From positions 228,892 to 292,891 of IMG/VR virus record IMGVR_UViG_3300044972_002389: a stretch of DNA of 64,000 nucleotides; one strand, written 5' to 3'. The stretch comes from a virus. This document shows positions 49,836-57,103 of this stretch, piece by piece. Each line of letters opens with the position of its first letter. The stretch's first letter is position 1. The translations under genes were made by a program, and so were the position numbers. The notes under the pieces were generated by a model, which had not been told where the DNA came from, ran no database searches, and was given only the letters and a program-made list of their open reading frames with translations.

Positions 49836-50555
49836 TTACACCTTATCCCAAAAGGTCAAAACTGCTGACCGGGCAGAACTCAGTCGCATACCAGCAGCAA
49901 CAGCCTTTTGAATAATGTCAGATTGAGACGCACCTTGGGGCTTATGTGTGCGGATCCATTCCCGGATCCTAGCCGCATAAGATCCATCCTTCTGAGAAGG
50001 GATCTTGGTGGTTGTATTTCCAGAGACATCAATCCCTGGAATAATTTGTTTACGCCAATTGCAACTCCGATCAATCCACCCCTTGGCCTTGAATCGGTAC
50101 TTATGGCCCTTCTGCACCTTTGTGTGTCTATGAGCCGAGATCACCACTTCTTGCCCAGTGGAGGTAGTGTAGTGGTAGTTTCCGCCAGAGTATGTGGTTT
50201 TGTAGCTGTGGTAGATGCTGCCATTACCTCCCAGTGCTACACAAACCCTCTTCCAACCCTGGTCATGATCCCGGCCCAAACTGGGGTTCATGAAACACAC
50301 GATGTGCGCCACCTCATGTGCTGTGGCATTTTGTAGCACATCATCAAACTCAGACCCTTGGATAACCTGTTGGTTGAAATGCACAGAATACTTACGAGTG
50401 AACGTGCGCTGGCAAATCCGGCAGCAGGCCTTTCCAGCCTTCATCCCTCGAAGGTCAAAGCGAATCGCAGTCTGCCGCAAATTCAAGCCATACAGCTGAT
50501 CAGCAAGCTCAAAAAGGCTGTGCACCTTTTGAGTCATCTGTGCCAAGCGATCCAT
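49836..50555 (-). CDS. SprT-like metalloprotease domain protein
   Basis: 239 residues from the ATG at 50555, after the leader GCAAACAAGGGA shared with other early genes. Zinc motif HEVAH (residues 80-84) with a probable third ligand in RDHDQGW, and an upstream CCRICQ. The C-terminus has CNWRKQ. The last about 48 residues (IREWIRTHKPQ...RLSSARSAVLTFWDKV) match the C-terminal module of the gene at 22404. SprT/Spartan proteins cut DNA-protein crosslinks; phage versions may remove host proteins from DNA. Convergent with the nuclease gene, next to its stop. Confidence 0.8.
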   Translation of the reverse strand: MDRLAQMTQKVHSLFELADQLYGLNLRQTAIRFDLRGMKAGKACCRICQRTFTRKYSVHFNQQVIQGSEFDDVLQNATAHEVAHIVCFMNPSLGRDHDQGWKRVCVALGGNGSIYHSYKTTYSGGNYHYTTSTGQEVVISAHRHTKVQKGHKYRFKAKGWIDRSCNWRKQIIPGIDVSGNTTTKIPSQKDGSYAARIREWIRTHKPQGASQSDIIQKAVAAGMRLSSARSAVLTFWDKV

Positions 50556-50580
50556 ACTCACAGTCCCTTGTTTGCCCAGC

Positions 50581-50608
50581 AATGTAGCTGAATTTGCGAC
50601 GCTGTCAA
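50581..50608 (-). promoter_or_regulatory. Sigma70-like promoter of the SprT-like gene
   Basis: On the minus strand TTGACA, 16 bases, TACATT, then the common leader GCAAACAAGGGA. It starts 7 bases after the 44-residue gene. Confidence 0.68.
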
Positions 50609-50614
50609 TCCAGT

Positions 50615-50749
50615 TTAGGTCCGTGCCAGCTGAGCTTCCTGGGCAGCCTCCCGTTCAACCTGCCGAAGCAGAGAGTCGGAAACAGCTCCGCCCCCAGAGA
50701 GGATCACCAGGAGCCGGTGCAGACGCTGAGCAGAAGATTCGTGAGCCAT
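50615..50749 (-). CDS. Small early protein, 44 residues
   Basis: Reads MAHESSAQRLHRLLVIL, then SGGGAVSDSLLRQVEREAAQ and a short end. AAAGGA precedes the ATG at good spacing. Amphipathic helix at both ends. Lies between two minus-strand early genes, each with its own promoter. No family recognised. Confidence 0.6.
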   Translation of the reverse strand: MAHESSAQRLHRLLVILSGGGAVSDSLLRQVEREAAQEAQLART

Positions 50750-50775
50750 TTTGTAGGTCCTTTCAGTTTAGTGTG

Positions 50776-51045
50776 TCAAGTGTTGAGCACGTGAACAGTA
50801 ACGCCAGCCAGCTGAGGCATATGCTGGAGGGTGTTAGGGCTGGGTGCCATCACCCAAGCAGTCACCTCTCCATAGTGCATAACTCGGCGCTGGATTGTGA
50901 ACTCTGCCTCACTCCCAGTGCGATGGCTCACCAAACGCAAGCCATCATACCAGAAGCTGTGGCCCCCGCGATCCACCTGACTGGCCTCCACCACAAACCT
51001 ACGCAGTTGGCGGCAGTAAGTCATGTCCTTGGTGTTTACAAGCAT
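50776..51045 (-). CDS. Hypothetical early protein
   Basis: 89 residues from the ATG at 51045, with CGGAGAA upstream and its own TTGACC-16-TAAATT promoter. Beta-rich (GLRLVSHRTGSEAEFTIQRRVMHYGEVTAWVMA). The opposite plus-strand frame across it has no ribosome site. Function unknown. Confidence 0.6.
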   Translation of the reverse strand: MLVNTKDMTYCRQLRRFVVEASQVDRGGHSFWYDGLRLVSHRTGSEAEFTIQRRVMHYGEVTAWVMAPSPNTLQHMPQLAGVTVHVLNT

Positions 51046-51069
51046 CACTGTTCTCCGTGCAACAACTGC

Positions 51070-51097
51070 AATTTAGCAGATTTTTTGACGAGGTCAA
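51070..51097 (-). promoter_or_regulatory. Sigma70-like promoter (TTGACC-16-TAAATT)
   Basis: Read on the minus strand, 25 bases before the ATG at 51045; its -35 overlaps the end of the small membrane gene at 51094. Confidence 0.62.
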
Positions 51098-51261
51098 GCC
51101 TTTGGTGGAAAAACCTTATCAAAAACCAAACCAGCAACCATACCACAGGATGCTCCCACCACAAAGCTCCAGAAAAAACTCAACTCAAACATTACCGACA
51201 CAGCCACCGCTCCAACTGCTGCCAGGACTGCTGCCACTAGGTATGCAACTGCGTAAAACAT
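51094..51261 (-). CDS. Small membrane protein, 55 residues
   Basis: From the ATG at 51261 with GAGAGGG upstream. Two transmembrane segments: residues 3-23 (YAVAYLVAAVLAAVGAVAVSV) and 29-46 (FFWSFVVGASCGMVAGLV), then a basic end FDKVFPPKA. Own TTGACA-16-TATGCT promoter. An early membrane protein of this size could affect host envelope or exclude other phages; no family recognised. Confidence 0.62.
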   Translation of the reverse strand: MFYAVAYLVAAVLAAVGAVAVSVMFELSFFWSFVVGASCGMVAGLVFDKVFPPKA

Positions 51262-51291
51262 CTGTTACCCTCTCTTGCACATTTATGCCCC

Positions 51292-51319
51292 AGCATAAGA
51301 CTCCAATGACATCTGTCAA
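51292..51319 (-). promoter_or_regulatory. Sigma70-like promoter (TTGACA-16-TATGCT)
   Basis: Read on the minus strand, about 31 bases before the small membrane gene; perfect -35. Confidence 0.65.
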
Positions 51320-51353
51320 GCCCAAAATTCTCCAAATAAGACGGTTTTTTCCA

Positions 51354-51382
51354 TAGACAAGCCAGCATCACACAGCTATATT
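51354..51382 (+). promoter_or_regulatory. Sigma70-like early promoter (TAGACA-17-TATATT)
   Basis: Followed by the leader GCAAACAAGGAG (51389-51400) and the ATG at 51410. It diverges from the promoter at 51292-51319, so this 150-base gap is a two-way early control region. Confidence 0.65.
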
Positions 51383-51409
51383 GCGTGGGCAAACAAGGAG
51401 CATACGCAA

Positions 51410-51646
51410 ATGGACAAGCTTACTACAGCACTGCGGAACAATGTAGTTGTTGTGACCTTCAAGAAGGTTGATGGAACGGTGCGTAAGATGCGTGCCACAA
51501 CGGACGCGAGCCGCTTCATCTACGAAAGCAAAGCCACTGGTGAGCGCAAGCGCAATGACGGTGTTACTGTGCTGTGGGATATGGACAAGGGCCAGTGGCG
51601 TAGCATGCGGAACGACAGCTTGATTGAGTGGCAAGTGGAAGCTTAA
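51410..51646 (+). CDS. DUF2693-like SH3-barrel early protein
   Basis: 78 residues. LRNNVVVVTFKKVDGTVRKMRATTD and VTVLWDMDKGQWRSMRNDSLIEW are the two conserved parts of the WYL/SH3-like small phage proteins (DUF2693). The leader GCAAACAAGGAG is shared with other early genes. Function unknown; probably binds nucleic acid or a host protein. Ends before a terminator. Confidence 0.75.
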   Translation: MDKLTTALRNNVVVVTFKKVDGTVRKMRATTDASRFIYESKATGERKRNDGVTVLWDMDKGQWRSMRNDSLIEWQVEA

Positions 51647-51653
51647 CTTTTTG

Positions 51654-51690
51654 AGGCAATGCAAGGAAAACCTCTTGCATTGCCTTTTCT
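51654..51690 (+). terminator. Rho-independent terminator overlapping the next promoter
   Basis: A 12-bp perfect stem (AGGCAATGCAAG and complement) with an 8-base loop, then TTTTCT. The -35 TTGCAT of the AAA gene promoter lies inside the second arm. Confidence 0.8.
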
Positions 51691-51702
51691 CCCTGCTATA
51701 CT
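51675..51702 (+). promoter_or_regulatory. Sigma70-like promoter (TTGCAT-16-TATACT)
   Basis: Drives the AAA+ gene; the shared leader GCAAACAAGGAG (51709-51720) follows. Confidence 0.68.
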
Positions 51703-51727
51703 GCTGAGGCAAACAAGGAGCCTACCA

Positions 51728-52771
51728 ATGGAACTGGAAAACGCTTTTGTGCGTGTGATCAAAGGAAACACACGGCAGGGAGTGAGCGTTGACGGAACTG
51801 TGTTCCGTCTGCTGGGCCATCTCAATACTGATCAGTGGGGCACCTATATCACTGTAGATGGTCGTGGGCATGAAGGTACCCGGAATGGTAAAGCCCGGAT
51901 TTATGTCAGCGCAACCGGCTATCAGATGATTGATGCCCAAGGTGCAGTGCAAGCTGACCCTGATATTATGAGCTTTGAGGAAACTGACTCCCGAACCGAT
52001 GCAGAGATTGGTGCGGATCTCAAAGAGACTTTTGAGATTGTGGCTGAGATGACAGAGGCCACCACAACGGGTGTGATCAAGGGTTTGATCATCTCGGGGC
52101 CTGCTGGTATTGGCAAAAGCCACACTGTTGAGACGGTGCTGGACGAAACTGTTGGGATGCAATGCAAGCTTCAGGGCTTGGAGCCCAAGTATGAAATCAT
52201 AAAAGGCAATCTCAGTGCCATTATTCTGTATTGCACCTTGTATCGCTACAGCAGCAAGGGCTCGGTGCTGGTGCTGGATGACTGCGATGGGCTGCTGTAT
52301 GATGAAGATGGCTTGAACGTGCTGAAAGCAGTTTTGGACACCAAGAAGACCCGGCGGGTGCATTGGGGCACCAGCAGTACTGTCCTTGAAAAGGAAGGAG
52401 TGCCCACCAGCTTTGAGTTTGAAGGTTCAGTTGTGTTCCTCACCAACATCAAGTGGGACAATCCCAAGAGCCCTCGCATTGCCAACCATCTCAATGCAAT
52501 AATGAGTCGAGTTCACTATTTGGACCTCAAGGTCGACACACTGCGTGAGCGTGTTATTCACATGCGTAATGTAGTTGACACAACGGACATGCTGTGGGAA
52601 TACAATTTCAACAAGAGGGATGTGGATGATCTCATGGGGTGGGTGATGGAAAACATCAACCGGATTCAGTTTGTAGACCTCAGGACCGTGCTGAAGGCAG
52701 CAGACCTAAAGCGTGCGATGCCCACGACGTGGCGCAAGCGTGCTGATCGAACACTGTGCAAGAGGGGTTGA
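51728..52771 (+). CDS. AAA+ ATPase
   Basis: 347 residues from the ATG at 51728 after GCAAACAAGGAG. Walker A SGPAGIGKSHT (residues 124-131, Lys130), Walker B VLVLDDCDG (about residues 180-188), and sensor-like VVFLTNI and IMSRVHYLDL. The N-terminal 110 residues form a small separate domain (FVRVIKGNTRQGVSVDGTVF). Related single-domain AAA ATPases occur as early genes in many large phages with unclear roles in replication. First gene of a plus-strand early operon running to 54805. Confidence 0.85.
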   Translation: MELENAFVRVIKGNTRQGVSVDGTVFRLLGHLNTDQWGTYITVDGRGHEGTRNGKARIYVSATGYQMIDAQGAVQADPDIMSFEETDSRTDAEIGADLKETFEIVAEMTEATTTGVIKGLIISGPAGIGKSHTVETVLDETVGMQCKLQGLEPKYEIIKGNLSAIILYCTLYRYSSKGSVLVLDDCDGLLYDEDGLNVLKAVLDTKKTRRVHWGTSSTVLEKEGVPTSFEFEGSVVFLTNIKWDNPKSPRIANHLNAIMSRVHYLDLKVDTLRERVIHMRNVVDTTDMLWEYNFNKRDVDDLMGWVMENINRIQFVDLRTVLKAADLKRAMPTTWRKRADRTLCKRG

Positions 52772-52773
52772 AT

Positions 52774-53049
52774 ATGCGAGTCACATGTTTTGTGCCTGTC
52801 CAGGAAGATTGGTATGGTAACTTCCAGATTGCGGATGACAGGCGGCACGATCTTACGCTACTCGTGCAGGTGAGTGCCATGAGTCTCAGCAATGGGCAAT
52901 ACCGGGTGTGCGTTTGGGGCAATGATGATTTTGGCTTTGAACGGGACTTTGAGCAGCCAGGCGAGGCCATGGTGCTGTATCAGCTGATTGTGAGCCAGCC
53001 CTATCCCACCCAAACTTGGCTCAAGAACCTTGATATGGTTCGGGCTTGA
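52774..53049 (+). CDS. Hypothetical early protein
   Basis: 91 residues from the ATG at 52774 after AGAGGGG; a start at 52756 overlaps the previous gene. Beta-rich (VTCFVPVQEDWYGNFQIADDRRHDLTLLVQVSAMS). No family recognised. Two bases after the AAA gene. Confidence 0.55.
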   Translation: MRVTCFVPVQEDWYGNFQIADDRRHDLTLLVQVSAMSLSNGQYRVCVWGNDDFGFERDFEQPGEAMVLYQLIVSQPYPTQTWLKNLDMVRA

Positions 53050-53072
53050 TAGATACAGAAAGGAAAAATGGC

Positions 53073-53246
53073 ATGAAGCGAGTGCTGGTGACTGTGGAGT
53101 TCACACTCCGCGATGACGACAGGCTGCATGAGATGAGCGAGGAGGCCCTGGCCACCGAAGTGCGCCATCTCTTTGAGCAAGAACAAGGGGGCGTTGCCAT
53201 GTATGGCTTCACGGGCGTGATGGCACTGATGGCCAAGGAGATTTAG
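53073..53246 (+). CDS. Hypothetical small early protein
   Basis: 57 residues from the ATG at 53073 after AGAAAGGA. MKRVLVTVEFTLRDDDRLHEMSEEALATEVRHLFE; ferredoxin-like beta-alpha pattern. No family recognised; operon member. Confidence 0.55.
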   Translation: MKRVLVTVEFTLRDDDRLHEMSEEALATEVRHLFEQEQGGVAMYGFTGVMALMAKEI

Positions 53247-53247
53247 C

Positions 53248-53442
53248 ATGACTACGGGCGAGAAATCAACAAAAACACTCCAACCCCACAACAAGGTAGT
53301 GAAGTCTCTTTTAAACCTTCGAGACGAACTGTATCTGAGATCGAATGATGCATCGTCTGACGAGATCTTTTTCAAGATCAACTCCTGCCTGTATAAAGAG
53401 TATCCCCATATCGGGGACACAGATGTAGCACAGGAGGAATAG
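53248..53442 (+). CDS. Hypothetical small early protein
   Basis: 64 residues, AAGGAG upstream of the ATG. Mostly helical and acidic (ELYLRSNDASSDEIFFKINSCLYKEYP). One base after the preceding stop. No family recognised. Confidence 0.5.
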   Translation: MTTGEKSTKTLQPHNKVVKSLLNLRDELYLRSNDASSDEIFFKINSCLYKEYPHIGDTDVAQEE

Positions 53443-53443
53443 C

Positions 53444-53722
53444 ATGACACTGGACCAAGTTATCCGCAACCTTGAGAACACCATCCTGGGCAAGCGCGGC
53501 TTGCTATTTGACAGCATCAACTTTTACACAGGCGGAGATGGGGTGGCTGAGCGAGTCACGTCAGAGTTCCTCCGAGTGAACATCAGCGAGCTGGAGCGCA
53601 TCCTAGCTGACCTCAAAAAAGTGCAAGAGGCAGCTACAGCAGCCAGCTGGGAACGCAACCCAGACCGTATGGGAGGTTGCTACACCCAAGAAGAGATTGA
53701 CGCAAGCCAACGTTACCGCTAA
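53444..53722 (+). CDS. Hypothetical small early protein
   Basis: 92 residues, AGGAGGAATAGC before the ATG (the best ribosome site in this operon). Helical (LDQVIRNLENTILGKRGLL..SELERILADLKKVQEAATAA). No family recognised. Confidence 0.55.
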   Translation: MTLDQVIRNLENTILGKRGLLFDSINFYTGGDGVAERVTSEFLRVNISELERILADLKKVQEAATAASWERNPDRMGGCYTQEEIDASQRYR

Positions 53723-53746
53723 AGTGCGCAAACAAGGAGAATATTC

Positions 53747-54139
53747 ATGACACCTACCGATCAAGCTGCGCTGACTTATCTCGCAGAGTTCCTCAAGCGC
53801 AATCCGCAAATCCTGAAAACAGCTTACGGTAAGCATGCTGAGGGCAATGAAATGCAGGAGTTTCAAAGCTATTGTGAAAATTCCAGCAACTGGCAAATGT
53901 TGGGGCCGCGCCCGCCTAACGAGGATGACTATTTCAAGGGCACCAGTATTGGAGTGTATCTTGAGGGTTCCACCCCAAATGAATACGTTGAACCAACCAA
54001 CACTGTGCCAGCCGTCAAGGTCTCACAGATGCGCTATTTTGCGGTGCTGGATGAGATGAGTGACTGTGGCTTCAACCTACTGGAAATGAAAGACGGCAGT
54101 TTCCGAGTGGGCCAGCTTGCTGACAATTGGCCGGAATAA
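53747..54139 (+). CDS. Hypothetical early protein
   Basis: 130 residues after the shared leader GCAAACAAGGAG (53728-53739). No catalytic motif; RYFAVLDEMSDCGFNLLEMKDGSFRVGQLADNW is the most structured part. No clear promoter before it, so probably read from 51675. Function unknown. Confidence 0.58.
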   Translation: MTPTDQAALTYLAEFLKRNPQILKTAYGKHAEGNEMQEFQSYCENSSNWQMLGPRPPNEDDYFKGTSIGVYLEGSTPNEYVEPTNTVPAVKVSQMRYFAVLDEMSDCGFNLLEMKDGSFRVGQLADNWPE

Positions 54140-54153
54140 GAAAGGAAATCAAG

Positions 54154-54336
54154 ATGGGTAACATTCTCGTCGTAACTCTCATGCTCACAGGAGATCCTTC
54201 TTTTGAGCCCAGGCGCCTGGACACTGTGAGCAAAGGCTGCGAGTTCGAACGGGCCACTGTGGCTGGCATGAACCGTGCCGAAGCTGAGGCTGGAACCAAC
54301 CGCCGCTATATGCCCTACTGCGTGGGGAAGATGTAA
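54154..54336 (+). CDS. Hypothetical small early protein
   Basis: 60 residues from the ATG at 54154 after GAAAGGAAATCAAG. MGNILVVTLMLTGDPSFEPRRLDTVSKGCEFERATVAGMNRAEAE; one hydrophobic start. Ends 1 base before the kinase ATG. No family recognised. Confidence 0.5.
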   Translation: MGNILVVTLMLTGDPSFEPRRLDTVSKGCEFERATVAGMNRAEAEAGTNRRYMPYCVGKM

Positions 54337-54337
54337 G

Positions 54338-54805
54338 ATGCCTACTCTATGGATGTTGGTGGGTGTGCCTGGCAGCGGGAAGTCCACATGGCTTGATCAG
54401 CAGGGCTTTGGTCGAGACACTGCTATCATCAGCACCGATCAGCACATTGATGCTGAGGCAGCTCGTCAAGGCCGAACATACAGCGAGGTGTTCAAGGGCT
54501 TTGTGAAGCGTGCTACCTCCATCATGAACGCTGATTTGGCCATTGCCATCAAGGATGGAGACGACATTTGTTGGGATCAAACCAATGTCACCAGCAAAAG
54601 CCGTGCAGCTAAGCTGGCCTCTGTGCCCAACACCTACCGGAAGGTGGCAGTGTTCTTTCCCACTCCTGAGCCCAAGGAGCTGGAACGCAGGCTCGCCAGC
54701 CGGCCAGGCAAGCATATTCCCTGGAACATCCTCCAGGGCATGGCCAGTCACTTGGAGATACCCACTGAGGACGAAGGCTTTGATGAGGTTGTGGTTGTGT
54801 CATAG
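54338..54805 (+). CDS. P-loop kinase, polynucleotide-kinase/zeta-toxin-like
   Basis: 155 residues from the ATG at 54338. Walker A LVGVPGSGKSTW at residues 7-18, DTAIISTDQHID (lid/phosphoacceptor region) and DDICWDQTNVTSKSR, which fit the T4 PNK N-terminal or AAA_33 kinase family. It ends before any phosphatase domain, so it is kinase only. In T4 PNK this fold repairs RNA and DNA ends, for example tRNA cut by host anticodon nuclease. Last gene of the operon. Confidence 0.8.
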   Translation: MPTLWMLVGVPGSGKSTWLDQQGFGRDTAIISTDQHIDAEAARQGRTYSEVFKGFVKRATSIMNADLAIAIKDGDDICWDQTNVTSKSRAAKLASVPNTYRKVAVFFPTPEPKELERRLASRPGKHIPWNILQGMASHLEIPTEDEGFDEVVVVS

Positions 54806-54811
54806 CGCACT

Positions 54812-54851
54812 GAGCCGGGGAAAATTGCCCTGATAACTCCCAGGGCGGGCT
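54812..54851 (+). terminator. Compound hairpin after the kinase gene
   Basis: An outer GAGCC/GGCTC pair and an inner GCCCTG/CAGGGC pair, 7 bases after the stop. No T-run, so a weak or Rho-assisted terminator. The remaining 140 bases to the next gene hold the promoter at 54929. Confidence 0.5.
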
Positions 54852-54928
54852 CCGTATTGGGACCTTGGAAACAGGGTTAAGGAGGGGTTAATTTGCCCGT
54901 TTAGCAGGAACCTCCGGCCATAAAACTA

Positions 54929-54957
54929 TTGACACAACCACACACTACAAATACACT
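54929..54957 (+). promoter_or_regulatory. Sigma70-like promoter (TTGACA-17-TACACT)
   Basis: Perfect -35 and ideal spacing, 35 bases before the PspA-like ATG; AAAGGA follows. Confidence 0.72.
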
Positions 54958-54991
54958 ACTGATGATATCAATCCACTGAAAGGATATAAAC

Positions 54992-55717
54992 ATGGCTTTC
55001 TTCACTTCATTCTTCAAAAGCAAGATGGACTCACTGCACGATGGGGCAATCAAGCTGATGGCCCAATGGGACCCTGAGGCAGTTTCTTCAGCCCAGCTAC
55101 GGGAGTGGGACACTCAGGCCCAGGAGATGGCTACGGCTGCTGCACGAGCTGAAACTGACAGCAAGCAGGCTGCTGAGCGACTAGCCAACATCCAAAGTAA
55201 CTTAGCTCGCTACACGGCTGCTGCTGAAAAGCTGCTGACCGCTGGTAACGAAACTGCTGCCAACAAGGCTGCTGATGAAGCACTCTCGTATCAAGCTCAG
55301 CTGAAGGATGCTGAGGAAGAGGCTGCTGATGCCTCTGAGTGGGCTACTGAAACTCGCCAAGCTGCACAAAATGCCCAGCGACTGGTCCTCGAAGGCCGGC
55401 AGAAGCTGGACCGTGCTCGCCGAGACCAAGAGCGTGCGGAACAGGAGGCCAAGGTCTCTGAGGCACGCCGAGCAGAACGGGAACGTATGGCTGGCATCAG
55501 CAAAGGGCTGTCGGGTACAGACGCAGCACTGGATGCTATGGCAGCAAATGCTCGTGAGTCTCGCGAGCGCGCTGCTGCTAACCGTATTCGGAGTGATGCA
55601 CTGGGCAAGGCCTCAGACAACGACTCTGCTGTAGCTGCTGCTCTTGCAGAAGTTGACGGCAAAGGCAAAAGCAACAGCCTGCACGAAAAGCTGGCTGCAC
55701 TTCGCAGTAAGGTGTGA
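54992..55717 (+). CDS. PspA/IM30-like coiled-coil protein
   Basis: 241 residues, CTGAAAGGATATAAAC before the ATG. N-terminal amphipathic MAFFTSFFKSKMDSLHDGAIKLMAQWDPE, then about 170 residues of Ala/Glu/Arg-rich coiled coil (AAARAETDSKQAAERLANIQ, DRARRDQERAEQEAKVSEARRAERER), and a terminal LHEKLAALRSKV like the end of PspA. PspA/IM30 proteins bind stressed inner membranes and remodel them. The match is by pattern; a generic coiled coil is the alternative. Own strong early promoter. Confidence 0.6.
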   Translation: MAFFTSFFKSKMDSLHDGAIKLMAQWDPEAVSSAQLREWDTQAQEMATAAARAETDSKQAAERLANIQSNLARYTAAAEKLLTAGNETAANKAADEALSYQAQLKDAEEEAADASEWATETRQAAQNAQRLVLEGRQKLDRARRDQERAEQEAKVSEARRAERERMAGISKGLSGTDAALDAMAANARESRERAAANRIRSDALGKASDNDSAVAAALAEVDGKGKSNSLHEKLAALRSKV

Positions 55718-55718
55718 C

Positions 55719-55752
55719 AAAAAATGGGGAGGATTGCTCCTCCCCATTTTTT
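55719..55752. terminator. Strong bidirectional terminator
   Basis: A 15-bp stem (AAAAAATGGGGAGGA and complement) around TTGC; the T6 run on the plus side and the A6 run make it work on both strands. Separates convergent genes. Confidence 0.9.
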
Positions 55753-56383
55753 AAAAGAATGGGTCAGTTATTACTAGATTGCCGTCTCGGGTCATAAAAT
55801 TTGCATTGTGTAAATCCCAGGATGTTAATCCATAGTGAGTGGCATACGAAATCAAATTTTGGGATACTTGTTTCCAACTGGGATCTGGGGGACCAATCGT
55901 TTGCCAAATGTCCCAAAGATCTCCCATTATGTCAGATATTGACTCTATATCAATTCCCTCTGCATAGATAAAATCTGCAACTGCATCAAAAACATGGTCC
56001 ACTAGGGCACGAACATTATATTTTTTGGCCAAGAGGTGCAAATATAGCAGCTCAGGCATATAATTTTGTGTTAATCTATTCAAACTAACAGGTAATAGTT
56101 TTTCCATTCGCACATACACATAAGGTGTCCCAGGAATAGGGCGTATATATCTACTGAATTTGGGAACATGAGTATTGTGTTGGTTGTGCCTACAAAACTC
56201 AACAAAGTGCTCATACCGGCTGCCTTTGACCCAGATGCGCAGTACATAAGACTCTTTGGGGTGTTCAGCAACAAACGCTTCTTTGCCTGTGCCCAATAAT
56301 TGCCATCCATTTTTGCGCAATATTTCGCTAAGGCTTTTGGTTTTTAAGTCTTTTGTAATCTCTAGCTCGTGTAAGTTATGCAT
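55751..56383 (-). CDS. Kinase-fold protein, paralogue 2
   Basis: 210 residues. N-lobe-like GWQLLGTGKEAFVAEHPKESYVLRIW (Gly-rich loop equivalent and Lys), then VPKFSRYIRPIPGTPYVYVRMEKL (hinge region), and a catalytic-loop-like WDLHNANFM followed by NLVITDPFF. This D-x-H-x-x-N and DP pair matches APH/protein-kinase-like phosphotransferases. About 37% similar in block order to the tandem gene at 56376; the two overlap by 8 bases. Small for a kinase; substrate unknown. Confidence 0.7.
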   Translation of the reverse strand: MHNLHELEITKDLKTKSLSEILRKNGWQLLGTGKEAFVAEHPKESYVLRIWVKGSRYEHFVEFCRHNQHNTHVPKFSRYIRPIPGTPYVYVRMEKLLPVSLNRLTQNYMPELLYLHLLAKKYNVRALVDHVFDAVADFIYAEGIDIESISDIMGDLWDIWQTIGPPDPSWKQVSQNLISYATHYGLTSWDLHNANFMTRDGNLVITDPFF

Positions 56384-57026
56384 GGTGACTAGGTAACTTC
56401 AGGGGGTCAGAGATTACAAGAATATTGCCTCGTAGCATGAAGTTGCCATAATGCATATCCAGCTCACTAGGCCACTTTTTACTTTTTTGGTGTAAGGTCA
56501 ACAATAAGTCTATTGCCTGTTTCCAAGAGCTGTCTGGTTTTCCAATTTTTTCCCATAGTTCGTTTTGAATTTGTTTGTCAAAAATACTGCCTCTTGAAAG
56601 TTCTCGGAGGTAAACCCCTACTGTTAGGGCAAAGTCTAATTCAAACTGATATCCCAGCAGTGTTGTTTGAATATACAAATATGCTAATTCTGGTAGATAA
56701 TCTTTCATCAATTGATTTTGCGTAATGGATTTTAATATTTCCATTCTCACATAATTCATTTCAGTTCCTGGAATAGGTCTTACGTAGCGGCTGAATTTGG
56801 GAAAATGTGGATTTTCTTGATGTGACTTAACTAAATTGACCCAATCCACATAGGGCGTGTCCTTACTGAAAATTCTAAGCACATAGGGTTTTTCAGGATG
56901 ACCTACCACTACAGCCTCATTACCCCACCCAACAAGCGCCCAGCCATGTTTGTTCACAACTTCTTGCCAGTGAACAGGTCCGCGCTTTTTCAATTGTTTG
57001 GTTATTTCCAATTCACTAAGTTGCAT
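56376..57026 (-). CDS. Kinase-fold protein, paralogue 1
   Basis: 216 residues. LSELEITKQLKKRGPVHWQEVVNKHGWALVGWGNEAVVVGHPEKPYVLRIF and FPKFSRYVRPIPGTEMNYVRMEIL correspond to the same parts of its neighbour. The catalytic loop is LDMHYGNFM followed by NILVISDPL. The D-x-H-x-x-N/DP signature is kept in both copies, arguing for activity. A TGTAAATA box lies a few bases before the ATG. Divergent from the uvsW relic. Function unknown. Confidence 0.7.
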   Translation of the reverse strand: MQLSELEITKQLKKRGPVHWQEVVNKHGWALVGWGNEAVVVGHPEKPYVLRIFSKDTPYVDWVNLVKSHQENPHFPKFSRYVRPIPGTEMNYVRMEILKSITQNQLMKDYLPELAYLYIQTTLLGYQFELDFALTVGVYLRELSRGSIFDKQIQNELWEKIGKPDSSWKQAIDLLLTLHQKSKKWPSELDMHYGNFMLRGNILVISDPLKLPSHHA

Positions 57027-57049
57027 AAGAGTATTTACACTACCACAAC

Positions 57050-57078
57050 TTGGCTGAAGTCAGATGCTAAATTACAAT
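57050..57078 (+). promoter_or_regulatory. Sigma70-like promoter of the uvsW relic (TTGGCT-17-TACAAT)
   Basis: 26 bases before the relic ATG; it would still drive the truncated reading frame. Confidence 0.5.
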
Positions 57079-57103
57079 CAATACTTGAAACTGAGATGGA
57101 AAC

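Noticed and set aside
50572-51240. 222-residue plus-strand frame
   Set aside because: Composition unlike a protein, no ribosome site, and covered by three minus-strand genes with ribosome sites and, for most, promoters.
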